A stretch of 64,000 nucleotides of DNA from Bacillota bacterium (GCA_023391635.1 JAEWAQ010000052.1:186001-250000); one strand, 5' to 3'; counted from the first letter of the stretch, positions 26,870-34,854 are shown. Translations and numbers: made by a program. The notes: a model not told the origin generated them from the sequence alone.

Positions 26870-28383
26870 CCTTGCTGCCCCCCTTTGGCGTCTTTCACGC
26901 TGCCAGTTGCGGCGATGCCGCTGTTGCTCTTGGGCATGCGCTTGCGCTTGCGCCTGCCATATAGGTAGAAACCGAGCCTGATCACGATCAGCAGGCCGAC
27001 CAGACCGCCCGCGATTTCTCCGAAGTGCGCGCGCATGTACTCTTTGCGATATTCCGCGAGAGCTGCGGAGTATCCGTATTTGTCCTTGGCGAGCCTGAAA
27101 TAGCTCATTGCTTCAGCATAGTCTTCGGATTTCAGCAGCGCCTGGCCGATCCCGCCGTATGCCAGCAAATAGTTGGCGTTCATGCGCTGCACTTCCCGCC
27201 AGATCGGCTGAGCTTCTGCGTATTTGCCGTCGGCATGAAGAATGGAAGCTTTGTGTACCAGCTGACCGAACGGAGTCGTCACGAACCGGTCGATCCGGTT
27301 GCGCCCCTTGTCCGCGATATAGATCGTGCCATCCGACAACTCCGCGATGCTGCTCGGCGCCTTGAACAGTCCGTCCTGCTCTCCAATGCCGCCGAAGATG
27401 AAGAGCATATTTTTGATCGCGTTGTATTGGAAAGCTTTTCCCGTCACGCTATCGAGTGCCGTAATCAGCCCGTCCCGACTCGCCGTCACGTCTACGAACG
27501 ATTCGAAGGCGGGGCTGTAATTGTACGTGGGCAGTTGATAATCTCCGTAAGTGTTCTTCTCTTTGGAGCCTCCGCCGCCGTCGCCGTTCAGAATGTCGAC
27601 CCCGACCGTGCTGAGGCGCTTGACTTGGTTCGTATGAATGCCGACTGTCGTCGTGTAGTAGAAACCTTCCGCATCCTCGAACACATTGGAAAACTCCGGC
27701 GGCTTCTCGCTGGCCATCTGTTGCCGCTGTTCTTTGCTCGCAATCAGCTTGACGATCACTCTGCTGAAGCTCCAGTCGACGTGATTGGCGCCGAAGAAGC
27801 CGGCAAATCGACCTTCCGGGCTAATCTGCAGCAGTCCTTGACTGGCTCCTTCGCTGACGACGAACAGGTAACCGCGTTTGTCGACGGCCAGCTTGGAAGG
27901 CGCGAAGTAGAACTGATCGCCGAGCAGCGGAGAGTCCGGCTTAAGGAATTCCTGCACGAACTGCCCTTGCGCATTGAATTTCGCGACTCTGCGGTTGCCC
28001 GTATCCGCTACGTAAATATCTCCCGTCTTCGTCACGTAGACGCCCTTGGGCGCATTCAACTGCCCCGAGCCTTCTTCATCGCCGATGACGAACAGCACGT
28101 TCTGATGGCGATCCATGTGAATGACTCTCGCGTTGCCGCTATCTACGATGTATAAGGTGTCGTCATCTCCGATGAATAGATCCTCCGGCGAGTCCAGCGG
28201 TCCGGAGGGCATTCCGAATCCGTCGAAGGAATCCGCGTAGACGTAACCATTCAGCGAAGCGGGCGTCTGCTGATCGGCATTGTAGATGTAACCCGGATAC
28301 GGACTGTCGGCGAAGGCAGACGCGGGCGCCAGGAACAACGCCAGGGCAACTGCGCCGATGAACGACTTGATCGATCGTTTCAC
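26866..28383 (-). CDS. NHL-repeat beta-propeller protein with C-terminal membrane anchor
   Basis: This 505-residue protein starts with a secretion signal ending AFADSP. NHL-type propeller repeats follow (DSPEDLFIGDDDTLYIVDSGNARVI and later copies such as APKGVYVTKTGDIYVADTGN), then a helical tetratricopeptide-like stretch (about 370-450). It ends with a single membrane helix (GLVGLLIVIRLGFYLYG) and a basic tail, so the propeller faces outside. The GTG at 28383 is chosen: it lies 7 bases after the upstream stop and is preceded by AAGGAG. The longer frame would run into the permease gene. NHL propellers bind proteins or sugars; here the partner is probably the transporter or YIP1/DUF5696 proteins. 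Confidence 0.8.
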   Translation of the reverse strand: MKRSIKSFIGAVALALFLAPASAFADSPYPGYIYNADQQTPASLNGYVYADSFDGFGMPSGPLDSPEDLFIGDDDTLYIVDSGNARVIHMDRHQNVLFVIGDEEGSGQLNAPKGVYVTKTGDIYVADTGNRRVAKFNAQGQFVQEFLKPDSPLLGDQFYFAPSKLAVDKRGYLFVVSEGASQGLLQISPEGRFAGFFGANHVDWSFSRVIVKLIASKEQRQQMASEKPPEFSNVFEDAEGFYYTTTVGIHTNQVKRLSTVGVDILNGDGGGGSKEKNTYGDYQLPTYNYSPAFESFVDVTASRDGLITALDSVTGKAFQYNAIKNMLFIFGGIGEQDGLFKAPSSIAELSDGTIYIADKGRNRIDRFVTTPFGQLVHKASILHADGKYAEAQPIWREVQRMNANYLLAYGGIGQALLKSEDYAEAMSYFRLAKDKYGYSAALAEYRKEYMRAHFGEIAGGLVGLLIVIRLGFYLYGRRKRKRMPKSNSGIAATGSVKDAKGGQQG

Positions 28384-28390
28384 GCCGGCA

Positions 28391-29254
28391 TCACTCCTTG
28401 ATTCCTGAATGGGCCATCGTCTCAAGTACCATTTTCTGCGTCACAATGAATACAATGATGGTAGGCACGATCATCAGTAAGCTGGCAGCGCCCACCGTTC
28501 CCACGGTTGCGATTGCATTGGCGCCGCCATTGATTGTCGTAAGCGCATACGGAAGCGTCTTCATGTCCTCTGTCGTCGTATACACCGCCGAGGACCAAGG
28601 ATCGTTCCATGCCGCGATGAAGATGAACAAACTCAGCGTCGCCCACGCGGGTTTCAGCATCGGCATGACGATTTTCCAGAAAATCGTCCATTCCTTCGCG
28701 CCGTCGATTTTGCCCGCCTCCAGCAGTACGTCCGGAATTTGGTCGAGAAACTGCTTGATCAGGAACAACCCGACCGGATAAGCGATATACGGTAAAATGA
28801 GCGCGAAGTACGTGTTCGTCAATCCCAATTGACTGATGATGATGTACTGCGGAATTTGCGTTACTTGGGGCGAGAACATAAGTGCCAGGATGACCAGGTT
28901 GAAGATTGCCTTGCGAAACGGCATGATATGTTTGCTGAGCGGATACGCGGCCAATGCCGAGATCAGCACGCCTCCGGCGACGATCGTAAACGAAACAACC
29001 AGGCTGTTGAAAATATAGCGGGAGAACGGAACCATTGTGGATCCTGACGCCGCGAACAAGGTATTGAAGTTTTTCATCGTCGGATTCATCACGAAGAATC
29101 GCGGCGGGAACAGGAACAGCTCCGAAATCGGCTTGAACGCCGTCGATACCATATAAACGAGCGGCATCAGCATCACAAGCCCCATCGCCGAGAGCAGAAC
29201 GTACAGCATAAGGCCGCCCCAGTCCAGGCGTCTGGCCTTCATGATCAGGGACAT
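28391..29254 (-). CDS. Carbohydrate ABC transporter permease (MalG-like, second system)
   Basis: This 287-residue permease has six membrane segments and the EAA loop as LEAGKIDGAKEWTIFWKIVMP. It pairs with the gene at 29261, whose stop lies six bases upstream of the chosen start. AAGGAG lies 9 bases before ATG 29254 but only 3 before ATG 29260, so the former is preferred. It belongs to the transporter whose binding protein is the fused 977-residue product. Confidence 0.87.
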   Translation of the reverse strand: MSLIMKARRLDWGGLMLYVLLSAMGLVMLMPLVYMVSTAFKPISELFLFPPRFFVMNPTMKNFNTLFAASGSTMVPFSRYIFNSLVVSFTIVAGGVLISALAAYPLSKHIMPFRKAIFNLVILALMFSPQVTQIPQYIIISQLGLTNTYFALILPYIAYPVGLFLIKQFLDQIPDVLLEAGKIDGAKEWTIFWKIVMPMLKPAWATLSLFIFIAAWNDPWSSAVYTTTEDMKTLPYALTTINGGANAIATVGTVGAASLLMIVPTIIVFIVTQKMVLETMAHSGIKE

Positions 29255-29260
29255 GCCCAT

Positions 29261-30229
29261 TCACTCCTTGCTCCCGAGAATCTTGAACACGATGCGGTTC
29301 AGGCCGACCATCAGCAAGAACAGCACGACGGCAATCGAGGCGGCGTATCCCATCTCGAACCGGATGAAAGCGTAGTCGAACAAGTGGGTCATGATCGTGT
29401 GCCCCGCATACAGCGGGCTTGGCAGACCGGCCAGCTGTACGCTGACGTCGAACACCTGCAGCGAGAACACGATCTGCATGACGGCGCCGAACAACAGTTG
29501 AGGCTTGACCGAAGGGATCGTAATGTACCAGAGTTGCTGCCAGCGGTACTTGACGCCGTCGATCGCTCCGGCCTCGTACATGTCCCGAGGGACGTTCTGC
29601 AAACCGGCCAGGAAGCTGAGGAAACCGATCCCCATGCTCATCCAGAGACTGACAATGATCAGTACGGGCAAAATCGTCCGCACATCCTGCAGCCACAGGA
29701 ACGGCTCGTTCAGAATGCCTAGATCCATGAGCCACTTGTTGATCAAGCCGTAGCGATCTCCGGAGAACAGGTATGTCCATACGACGCTCATGGCAATCGC
29801 GCTCGTAATCGCCGGCGTGTAATAGAAGAACGTGTACAGAAAACGGTATCGCACCGGAATTTGACTAATGAACCAAGCCAGCATGAAAGCCATGACGTAA
29901 CTGACCGGACCGGTGATGAAGGCGAATTTCAGCGTGTTGGAGACAGCGGTCAGAAACACGTCGTCGTCCACGAATAACAGCCTGTAATTGCCCAGGCCGA
30001 CCCATCTGGGCGACTCCAGGATGTTATAGTAGGTGAAGCTGAGTCCGACGGACGTCAGCACCGGCGCTACCGTGAACACGAGAAACAGCAGCATGAACGG
30101 GAGCATGAAGTAATAAGAGACGCGGTTTCTGACGATTTCCCGGAGCAACTCGGCGAACTTGCCGGTGCGGGCGGCTTGTGCCGGCGCCGTCTGCGAGCTT
30201 GCGTTTGCGGATGCGGTTGATTGTGTCAT
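29261..30229 (-). CDS. Carbohydrate ABC transporter permease (MalF-like, second system)
   Basis: This 322-residue permease has an Ala/Gln/Thr-rich cytoplasmic N terminus, six membrane segments starting at YYFMLPFMLLFLVFTVAPVL, and the EAA loop EAGAIDGVKYRWQQLWYITIP. It follows the 977-residue binding-protein gene by 31 bases, with a GAGGTGAAAGCC ribosome site. Together with 28391-29254 it forms the second import channel of the operon. No ATPase gene is adjacent. Confidence 0.88.
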   Translation of the reverse strand: MTQSTASANASSQTAPAQAARTGKFAELLREIVRNRVSYYFMLPFMLLFLVFTVAPVLTSVGLSFTYYNILESPRWVGLGNYRLLFVDDDVFLTAVSNTLKFAFITGPVSYVMAFMLAWFISQIPVRYRFLYTFFYYTPAITSAIAMSVVWTYLFSGDRYGLINKWLMDLGILNEPFLWLQDVRTILPVLIIVSLWMSMGIGFLSFLAGLQNVPRDMYEAGAIDGVKYRWQQLWYITIPSVKPQLLFGAVMQIVFSLQVFDVSVQLAGLPSPLYAGHTIMTHLFDYAFIRFEMGYAASIAVVLFLLMVGLNRIVFKILGSKE

Positions 30230-30260
30230 CGCGGGCTTTCACCTCTTGCCGGCAGATTCT

Positions 30261-33194
30261 TTATCGGTCGAGACCGAATTCTTCCCTCTTCTTGCGGAGC
30301 TCGCGGTTGATCTCCTTCACGCCGTCTTCGACGGCCTCGCGGCGGTTCTTGCCGTTCAGCACGATTTCGTTCCAGATATTCTCGATATAGCGGTTCGTAT
30401 AATAACCGCCCAACACGACTTCCCGCTCGCGGAACCATTCCCATTGCTCCAGAATGGCGTTCAAGTCTTCCGTCGGCCATGGCAGCCGCTTCAACGCCTC
30501 CACGTTGGCGGTATTCCAGCGCGCTTCCACACCGAGTATCGACTCCAGCTCGGTGCCGAATTGCTCCTGCACATCGGCGCTGGTCCACCACCTCAGGAAA
30601 GCCCATGCCTCGTCCTGCTTATCCGAGCTTTCGAAAATCATGCCGGTCTGCGACATGCCGCCGGTTGAACGGTTTATCGTACCGTCTGCCTGTGCGATGC
30701 CCGGCATCGGCTTCATGCCCCACCAGCCTGTCAGCTCGGGAGCAGCCGTGGACAGCATCAGGTAAGTCGAGTAGTCCGCTACGCCGATCGGCATTTCTCC
30801 GCTGCGGAAGCGATTGTAGAAGTTGGCCGCCTTGCTGATCTTGTAATTGGTGAACAGCCCCGTCCACATCTTGAATGCCGCGATGCCTTCAGGGGAATCG
30901 AGATTCGACTTGGCCCCGTCGTCCTTGTAGAAAGATCCTCCATTCTGGAACAGGAAAGGCGTGAACTCGCCGATCGCGTCGCCGATTTTCGGATAGTAGA
31001 AGTCCAAGCCATGCTGCTGAAGAATCGGAATGATGTCCATGACTTCTTCCCACGTATCCGGAGTTTTCTTGATGCCAAGCTCGTTCAGGATGTCCTTCCG
31101 GTAAAACAGCATGTTGAAATTCTGGTTTTCCGGCAATGCATAGTCGCCGCCGTTGAATCGATACGGGATCAGCGCGCCGGGCCGGAAGCGGGAGGCAACC
31201 TCTTCATAGTCGGCGAATTGGTTCAGATTGACGACCGCGCCCCGTATCGCGAAGTCAATCGGCACCTGACCGTCGACACCAAGCGCAACATCGGGTGCCT
31301 TGCCGGATGTTTCGGCCAGCATGAGCAGGTTCATGGCGCCTACCGGCAGAACGTTGACATTCACCTTGATGCCGGTCTGGGCGGTGAAGTCTTCGTCCGC
31401 AAGCTGCTTGATGATCTGGGCCCAGTCGCGGCCTCGCGCCACCCATACGTCGAGCGTCCCGCCTTCGTTGTAGATATTGCCGATGCCCGAATAGTCGTTG
31501 CGGAAGGACAGCGCGAAATCGGATAAAGTATGCCACGCTTTTTTGAAAAATCCGGCTTCGGACTTCGGCCAAGGTTGTTCCGGCGATTTGACGGCCAGCC
31601 AATCCAGCGTCAGACTTTGTTCGCTGAGCGAGTTGATCCAGGTGCCCAGCGAAGATTGCGTTTCGCCCATCGCGTCGAGTCGGGCAGGGATCGTATCCGG
31701 CTTCTCCGACATGCTAAGCAGCTGATCCCGGGCCATGCCGAGCTGGCTGACGTTGGAGCTCGTTTCGCTTATTCCCATGGTCACCATTTCATGCATCGCA
31801 TCGTCGATGGAGCGAGCCATCATAATTAGCCGCGGAACCAGGTTCGTTATTTTGTTGTCCAGTTCCCAATCCAGGTTCGGATCGGGATTCGTACCCGTGT
31901 ACAGAATGATTTCCCGGCTCAGCAGCGACATCTTTCGCGAGACGTCCTGCACTTTGTCGAAGACGGACCCGAGCGAACCGATCTGCACTTCCATGCGAAT
32001 CGTGTGCTGCCCTTGCTCCAGATAGTAGAGGTAAGGGTTGCCTTCTTTGTCGCGCAAGCTGCCCACTTGCCATTTTTCTTTGTAAGGAAAAGGGTAGTTG
32101 TTCATTTCCTTGAACGGTATTCGGCCGTCGATCTCGATAATCCGTTCGACCGGCACCCCGTTCTGCCACCAGCTGCCGTATCGTCCGCCGATTTCGTACA
32201 GTCCGCTCACCGGAACGTCGACGGTCCACTCGGACCATTGGCCGCCGGTTTTCCAGGCTCGGTCCCCGAATGCGTTCAGCACGATGCCGTTCTTATTGTA
32301 GGGCTCGGTATTCGGCTCGCGATTCTCGATGCGCCGCAGCGTCGGGTCGGACTTCAGCGACGCCTTCTCGGCTTGCACTTTGATGAATTGGCCGGAAGCT
32401 GCCTCATAACCCTGCTCCTCATATTGCCGTTTTACTTCCGCATAGCTGGGGAACACGGTCGGAGCATGGACGCGCAGCTCTCCGATCGCCCCCGCTTCGC
32501 GGATCGCGTTGATGCGAACCGCATGCTCTCCCGCTGTTAAGTAAAACCGGAATGGCTCCGACACCTTGGCGTCCGCATCGCGGAAATCGCGATATTGCCA
32601 ACCCGGGACTTCCACATTGTCAGGGTTGTATTCATTGCCCTGGTTGTCATTCCAGGTGTCTCCGCTTTCCTTCCACATGCGTTGGAATACCATGCGCTTC
32701 GCCTGGAAGAACGGATATTGTCCATCGATCTGCACATTGCGTAGCAAGGACGAGCGCTTGCCCTCCACCGGATAGTAACTCATGCCTATCTGGTAAAATC
32801 CGTCCTGCGGCACATCAATCCGGAACTCGATCCAGCTGCCCTCTTCTTCAAGAATCACCGACTTGCCATCCCGACCGCCGAGCGATTCGACTTCCTTCGC
32901 GCCCGAATGGCTGACCGCTGAATATTGCCCGGCAGGGACGCTGATTTCGAAGCCTTGCGTATCCACTGCGCCTTCTTTGCGCCATTGCTCTAAGTACTTG
33001 TTATACGACGGCTCCAGCTTGTTCGCGATATCGTCGCTTTCCAGGACGGAGGATTGATCCAGATCGGGGTAATCCGGAATGCCGGCCATCGCATTGATGT
33101 CGAAACGTTTCGATGGATAAATATAAACAATCACCGAGAGGATTACGATAATGACTCCGATATTCACGAGCTTCCTTACCCAATTTCGCTTCAT
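30261..33194 (-). CDS. Membrane-anchored binding protein fused to two carbohydrate-binding-like domains
   Basis: This 977-residue protein is about twice the usual length of a sugar-binding protein. An N-terminal membrane helix (about 8-26) without a lipobox anchors it. Two beta-sandwich repeats resembling CBM6/CBM35 modules follow: SWIEFRIDVPQDGFYQIGMS...VQIDGQYPF (about 110-250) and WSEWTVDVPVSGLYEIGGR...IEIDGRIPF (about 320-425). After a helical linker, residues 575-977 form a family 1 solute-binding domain (TLDVWVARGRDWAQIIKQLA onward). It is the first gene of the 33194-7933 run, behind two LacI operators. The fusion may hold a polymer at the surface while passing fragments to the permeases; that is inference. 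Confidence 0.82.
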   Translation of the reverse strand: MKRNWVRKLVNIGVIIVILSVIVYIYPSKRFDINAMAGIPDYPDLDQSSVLESDDIANKLEPSYNKYLEQWRKEGAVDTQGFEISVPAGQYSAVSHSGAKEVESLGGRDGKSVILEEEGSWIEFRIDVPQDGFYQIGMSYYPVEGKRSSLLRNVQIDGQYPFFQAKRMVFQRMWKESGDTWNDNQGNEYNPDNVEVPGWQYRDFRDADAKVSEPFRFYLTAGEHAVRINAIREAGAIGELRVHAPTVFPSYAEVKRQYEEQGYEAASGQFIKVQAEKASLKSDPTLRRIENREPNTEPYNKNGIVLNAFGDRAWKTGGQWSEWTVDVPVSGLYEIGGRYGSWWQNGVPVERIIEIDGRIPFKEMNNYPFPYKEKWQVGSLRDKEGNPYLYYLEQGQHTIRMEVQIGSLGSVFDKVQDVSRKMSLLSREIILYTGTNPDPNLDWELDNKITNLVPRLIMMARSIDDAMHEMVTMGISETSSNVSQLGMARDQLLSMSEKPDTIPARLDAMGETQSSLGTWINSLSEQSLTLDWLAVKSPEQPWPKSEAGFFKKAWHTLSDFALSFRNDYSGIGNIYNEGGTLDVWVARGRDWAQIIKQLADEDFTAQTGIKVNVNVLPVGAMNLLMLAETSGKAPDVALGVDGQVPIDFAIRGAVVNLNQFADYEEVASRFRPGALIPYRFNGGDYALPENQNFNMLFYRKDILNELGIKKTPDTWEEVMDIIPILQQHGLDFYYPKIGDAIGEFTPFLFQNGGSFYKDDGAKSNLDSPEGIAAFKMWTGLFTNYKISKAANFYNRFRSGEMPIGVADYSTYLMLSTAAPELTGWWGMKPMPGIAQADGTINRSTGGMSQTGMIFESSDKQDEAWAFLRWWTSADVQEQFGTELESILGVEARWNTANVEALKRLPWPTEDLNAILEQWEWFREREVVLGGYYTNRYIENIWNEIVLNGKNRREAVEDGVKEINRELRKKREEFGLDR

Positions 33195-33224
33195 TTTTCG
33201 ATTTTCCCCCTCGTTGCTTACGAG

Positions 33225-33244
33225 TTGTAATAACGTTTTTACAA
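33225..33244 (-). promoter_or_regulatory. LacI-type operator (proximal) of the 33194 operon
   Basis: TTGTAATAACGTTTTTACAA is a 20-base palindrome with one mismatched pair. Its right half is the 12-base core AACGTTTTTACA shared with 6668-6680. It lies 31-50 bases before the ATG of the fused binding protein. Confidence 0.7.
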
Positions 33245-33270
33245 AATATTTGAATAATCAACTTGGTAGT

Positions 33271-33290
33271 ATGTAAAAACGTTTATATTT
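33271..33290 (+). promoter_or_regulatory. LacI-type operator (distal) of the 33194 operon
   Basis: ATGTAAAAACGTTTATATTT carries the same TGTAAAAACGTT core in the opposite orientation to the proximal site. The two centres are 46 bases apart, so the promoter probably lies between or across them and a looped or cooperative repressor could close it. I could not assign -35 and -10 boxes with confidence. Confidence 0.62.
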
Positions 33291-33429
33291 CTTTTTTGTG
33301 GGATTATATAAGAATATACGAATCAATAATTGGCTTTTGAAGCGCTTACAGGTACTATATCATGGTTTAATCATAAAGGGAAGATGCCATTCTATATTTT
33401 TTATGGGTCTGTGGCAACGTTTCGACAAT

Positions 33430-33534
33430 CCTCGTTACAGGACTTTAGTTCGCTTGGCTCCGCAAACGAGGTTACGATTTCCGGACAGTACCGGAATAGC
33501 TCATCCCGGCTAATCCCCCCGTAAGCCGGGACTT
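33430..33534. other. Cluster of three hairpins, possible structured RNA element
   Basis: Three perfect stems follow each other: CCTCGTT (33430-33436) with AACGAGG (33465-33471), TTCCGG (33479-33484) with CCGGAA (33491-33496), and CCCGGCT (33505-33511) with AGCCGGG (33524-33530). On the plus strand ACTTTT follows the last stem, like a weak terminator. No gene lies downstream on that strand. I do not recognise it as a known riboswitch class. Confidence 0.45.
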
Positions 33535-33670
33535 TTCCTGTCACGAGGAGAGTCGGCGCCAATGATCCGTTTCGAATATAGCCAGTTATGCTTGCGAGAT
33601 GAATCGCAGGGCAATCGCTTACGAAATGAATGGCTCCACCACCACCGCCAAAATGAAACACACCTTATAT

Positions 33671-33798
33671 TTATTGCTTTGCAGCAATAATAGTCTCGCT
33701 TCACGATCGAGATGAATGTTTTTATTGCGTTCGAGCAATAAATCAAGCGAATTGTGGAAGGCGCGGCAGAATGGGGCCGAATAGTTGCTAAAAAGCAA
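33671..33798. repeat. Three ATTGC/GCAAT hairpins in a row
   Basis: The stems are TTATTGCT/AGCAATAA (33671-33678 with 33683-33690), TTTATTGC/GCAATAAA (33721-33728 with 33735-33742) and TTGCT/AGCAA (33785-33789 with 33794-33798). All share the TTGC/GCAA core with short loops of 4-6 bases. This looks like a repeated palindromic unit rather than a terminator set. Confidence 0.6.
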
Positions 33799-33820
33799 TA
33801 ATTCGGCGATCAACGCACGC

Positions 33821-33860
33821 AGGGCCGAATCCGCGTCGCAAGCAACGCGATTTCGGCCCT
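33821..33860 (-). terminator. Long hairpin downstream of the MacAB operon
   Basis: The 16-base arms (33821-33836 and 33845-33860) match at 14 positions around the loop CGCAAGCA. The loop and flanking stem, 19 bases in all, are identical to 986-1004. It lies about 100 bases beyond the stop of the last MacAB-type gene. There is no T-run, so a role in mRNA 3' end protection is as likely as termination. Confidence 0.45.
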
Positions 33861-33963
33861 GTTCACGCCAAATTCCAATCATAACCACAAGACTGAAATT
33901 CCACTACGCCCGCGATTCCGACTCCGGCGCGTAATCCCCGAAACCCGTGGCTTCCATCCCTGC

Positions 33964-34851
33964 CTAAGAAGCTTCCTCCGGTGGCGTCAGCACGATCTTG
34001 CCGTCGACGAGCTCGACGATCATCTTGTTCTTGTCCTTCATGCCGATCGATTCAAGATAACCCGCGGGCACTTGCAGGCGCCCGGCCTTGTCGAGCACAG
34101 CATACTCCACGTGCGACTCTTCCTCGCTCGCCGCGACACCTCGCTCCAGCTCCTCCAACTCCTCGGCATAGGAGCGCTTGCGCAGCATCTCCGAGGAAAT
34201 CTTGCCGTCGCGGATGGCGACGACGCGGTCGACTTTCCTCGCCAGATGCGGGTCGTGCGTGACGATGACGATCGTGATGCCGATCGAGCGGTTCAATTCG
34301 CGGAACAGGTCGAGAATCTGGTCCGCCATCTTCGAGTCGACCGACCCGGTCGGCTCGTCCGCGAGCAGCAGCTTCGGCTGGTTCGCCAGCGCGATGGCGA
34401 TCGCCACGCGCTGCTGCTCGCCGCCCGACAGTTGATGCAGCTTGTTGTTCTTGCGATGCGTCAAACCGACCGCTTCGAGCAGCTCCAGGGCGCGCATCCG
34501 CTTGCGCCGGCCCTGAAGCAGGATCGGTAGCTCGACGTTCTCGAGCGCCGTCAAATACGGGATCAGGTTGCGCGCGTTGTTCTGCCACACGAACCCGACG
34601 CTCTCGCGCTTGTAGCGCACCAGATCTTTTTCCGACATTTTCAGCATGTTCCGGCCGTCTACCGTCAGCGTCCCCGCCGTTGGCCGATCGAGCCCGCCCA
34701 GCATGTTAAGCAACGTCGACTTGCCGCTGCCGCTGTTGCCGATGATCGCCATCAGTTCTCCGGCTTCCACGTTCAGATCGAGGCCTTGCAGCGCGAACAC
34801 TTCGAGGTCGGCGGCCTTGTAGATTTTCACGAGCCCTTCGCAATGGATCAC
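33964..34851 (-). CDS. MacB/LolD-type ABC ATPase with AbrB-like C-terminal domain
   Basis: This 295-residue ATPase has Walker A GNSGSGKST (38-46), signature LSGGEQQ (141-147), Walker B LLADEP (162-167) and switch H199. Family members energise FtsX-type permeases for export of peptides or lipids. After a Glu-rich linker (228-247), residues 248-290 look like a swapped-hairpin AbrB/MazE domain (YAVLDKAGRLQVPAGYLESI and VELVDGKIVL). Such domains bind DNA or mediate dimerisation; one on an ABC ATPase is unusual. The GTG start follows GGAGG four bases after the permease stop. It is the last gene of the LacI-MacAB operon. Confidence 0.85.
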   Translation of the reverse strand: MIHCEGLVKIYKAADLEVFALQGLDLNVEAGELMAIIGNSGSGKSTLLNMLGGLDRPTAGTLTVDGRNMLKMSEKDLVRYKRESVGFVWQNNARNLIPYLTALENVELPILLQGRRKRMRALELLEAVGLTHRKNNKLHQLSGGEQQRVAIAIALANQPKLLLADEPTGSVDSKMADQILDLFRELNRSIGITIVIVTHDPHLARKVDRVVAIRDGKISSEMLRKRSYAEELEELERGVAASEEESHVEYAVLDKAGRLQVPAGYLESIGMKDKNKMIVELVDGKIVLTPPEEAS

Positions 34852-34854
34852 GGC

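Larger units (their letters stand above)
33195..33963. other. 769-base gene-free region rich in hairpins
   Basis: No plausible gene lies here; short frames lack ribosome sites and family likeness. From the 33194 start outward it holds two LacI operators, an AT-rich block (33290-33420), a cluster of three hairpins (33430-33534), three ATTGC/GCAAT hairpins (33671-33798) and a long hairpin (33821-33860). The 5' control region of the 33194 operon is at one end and the 3' end of the MacAB operon at the other. Confidence 0.75.

Noticed and set aside
7933..33194. Proof that all minus-strand genes form a single transcript
   Set aside because: Spacing and direction support it, but gaps of 99 bases (17625-17723) and 143 bases (21967-22109) could hold internal promoters or attenuators. 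Transcript mapping would be needed.
33430..33534. Known riboswitch class (c-di-GMP, c-di-AMP or others)
   Set aside because: The conserved core words of these classes were not found and no gene follows on the plus strand.
33401..33661. 86-codon open frame on the minus strand over the three-stem element
   Set aside because: It starts with GTG after a weak ribosome site and resembles no protein family. The stems and the lack of conserved motifs make a structured non-coding element more likely. A related-genome alignment would settle it.
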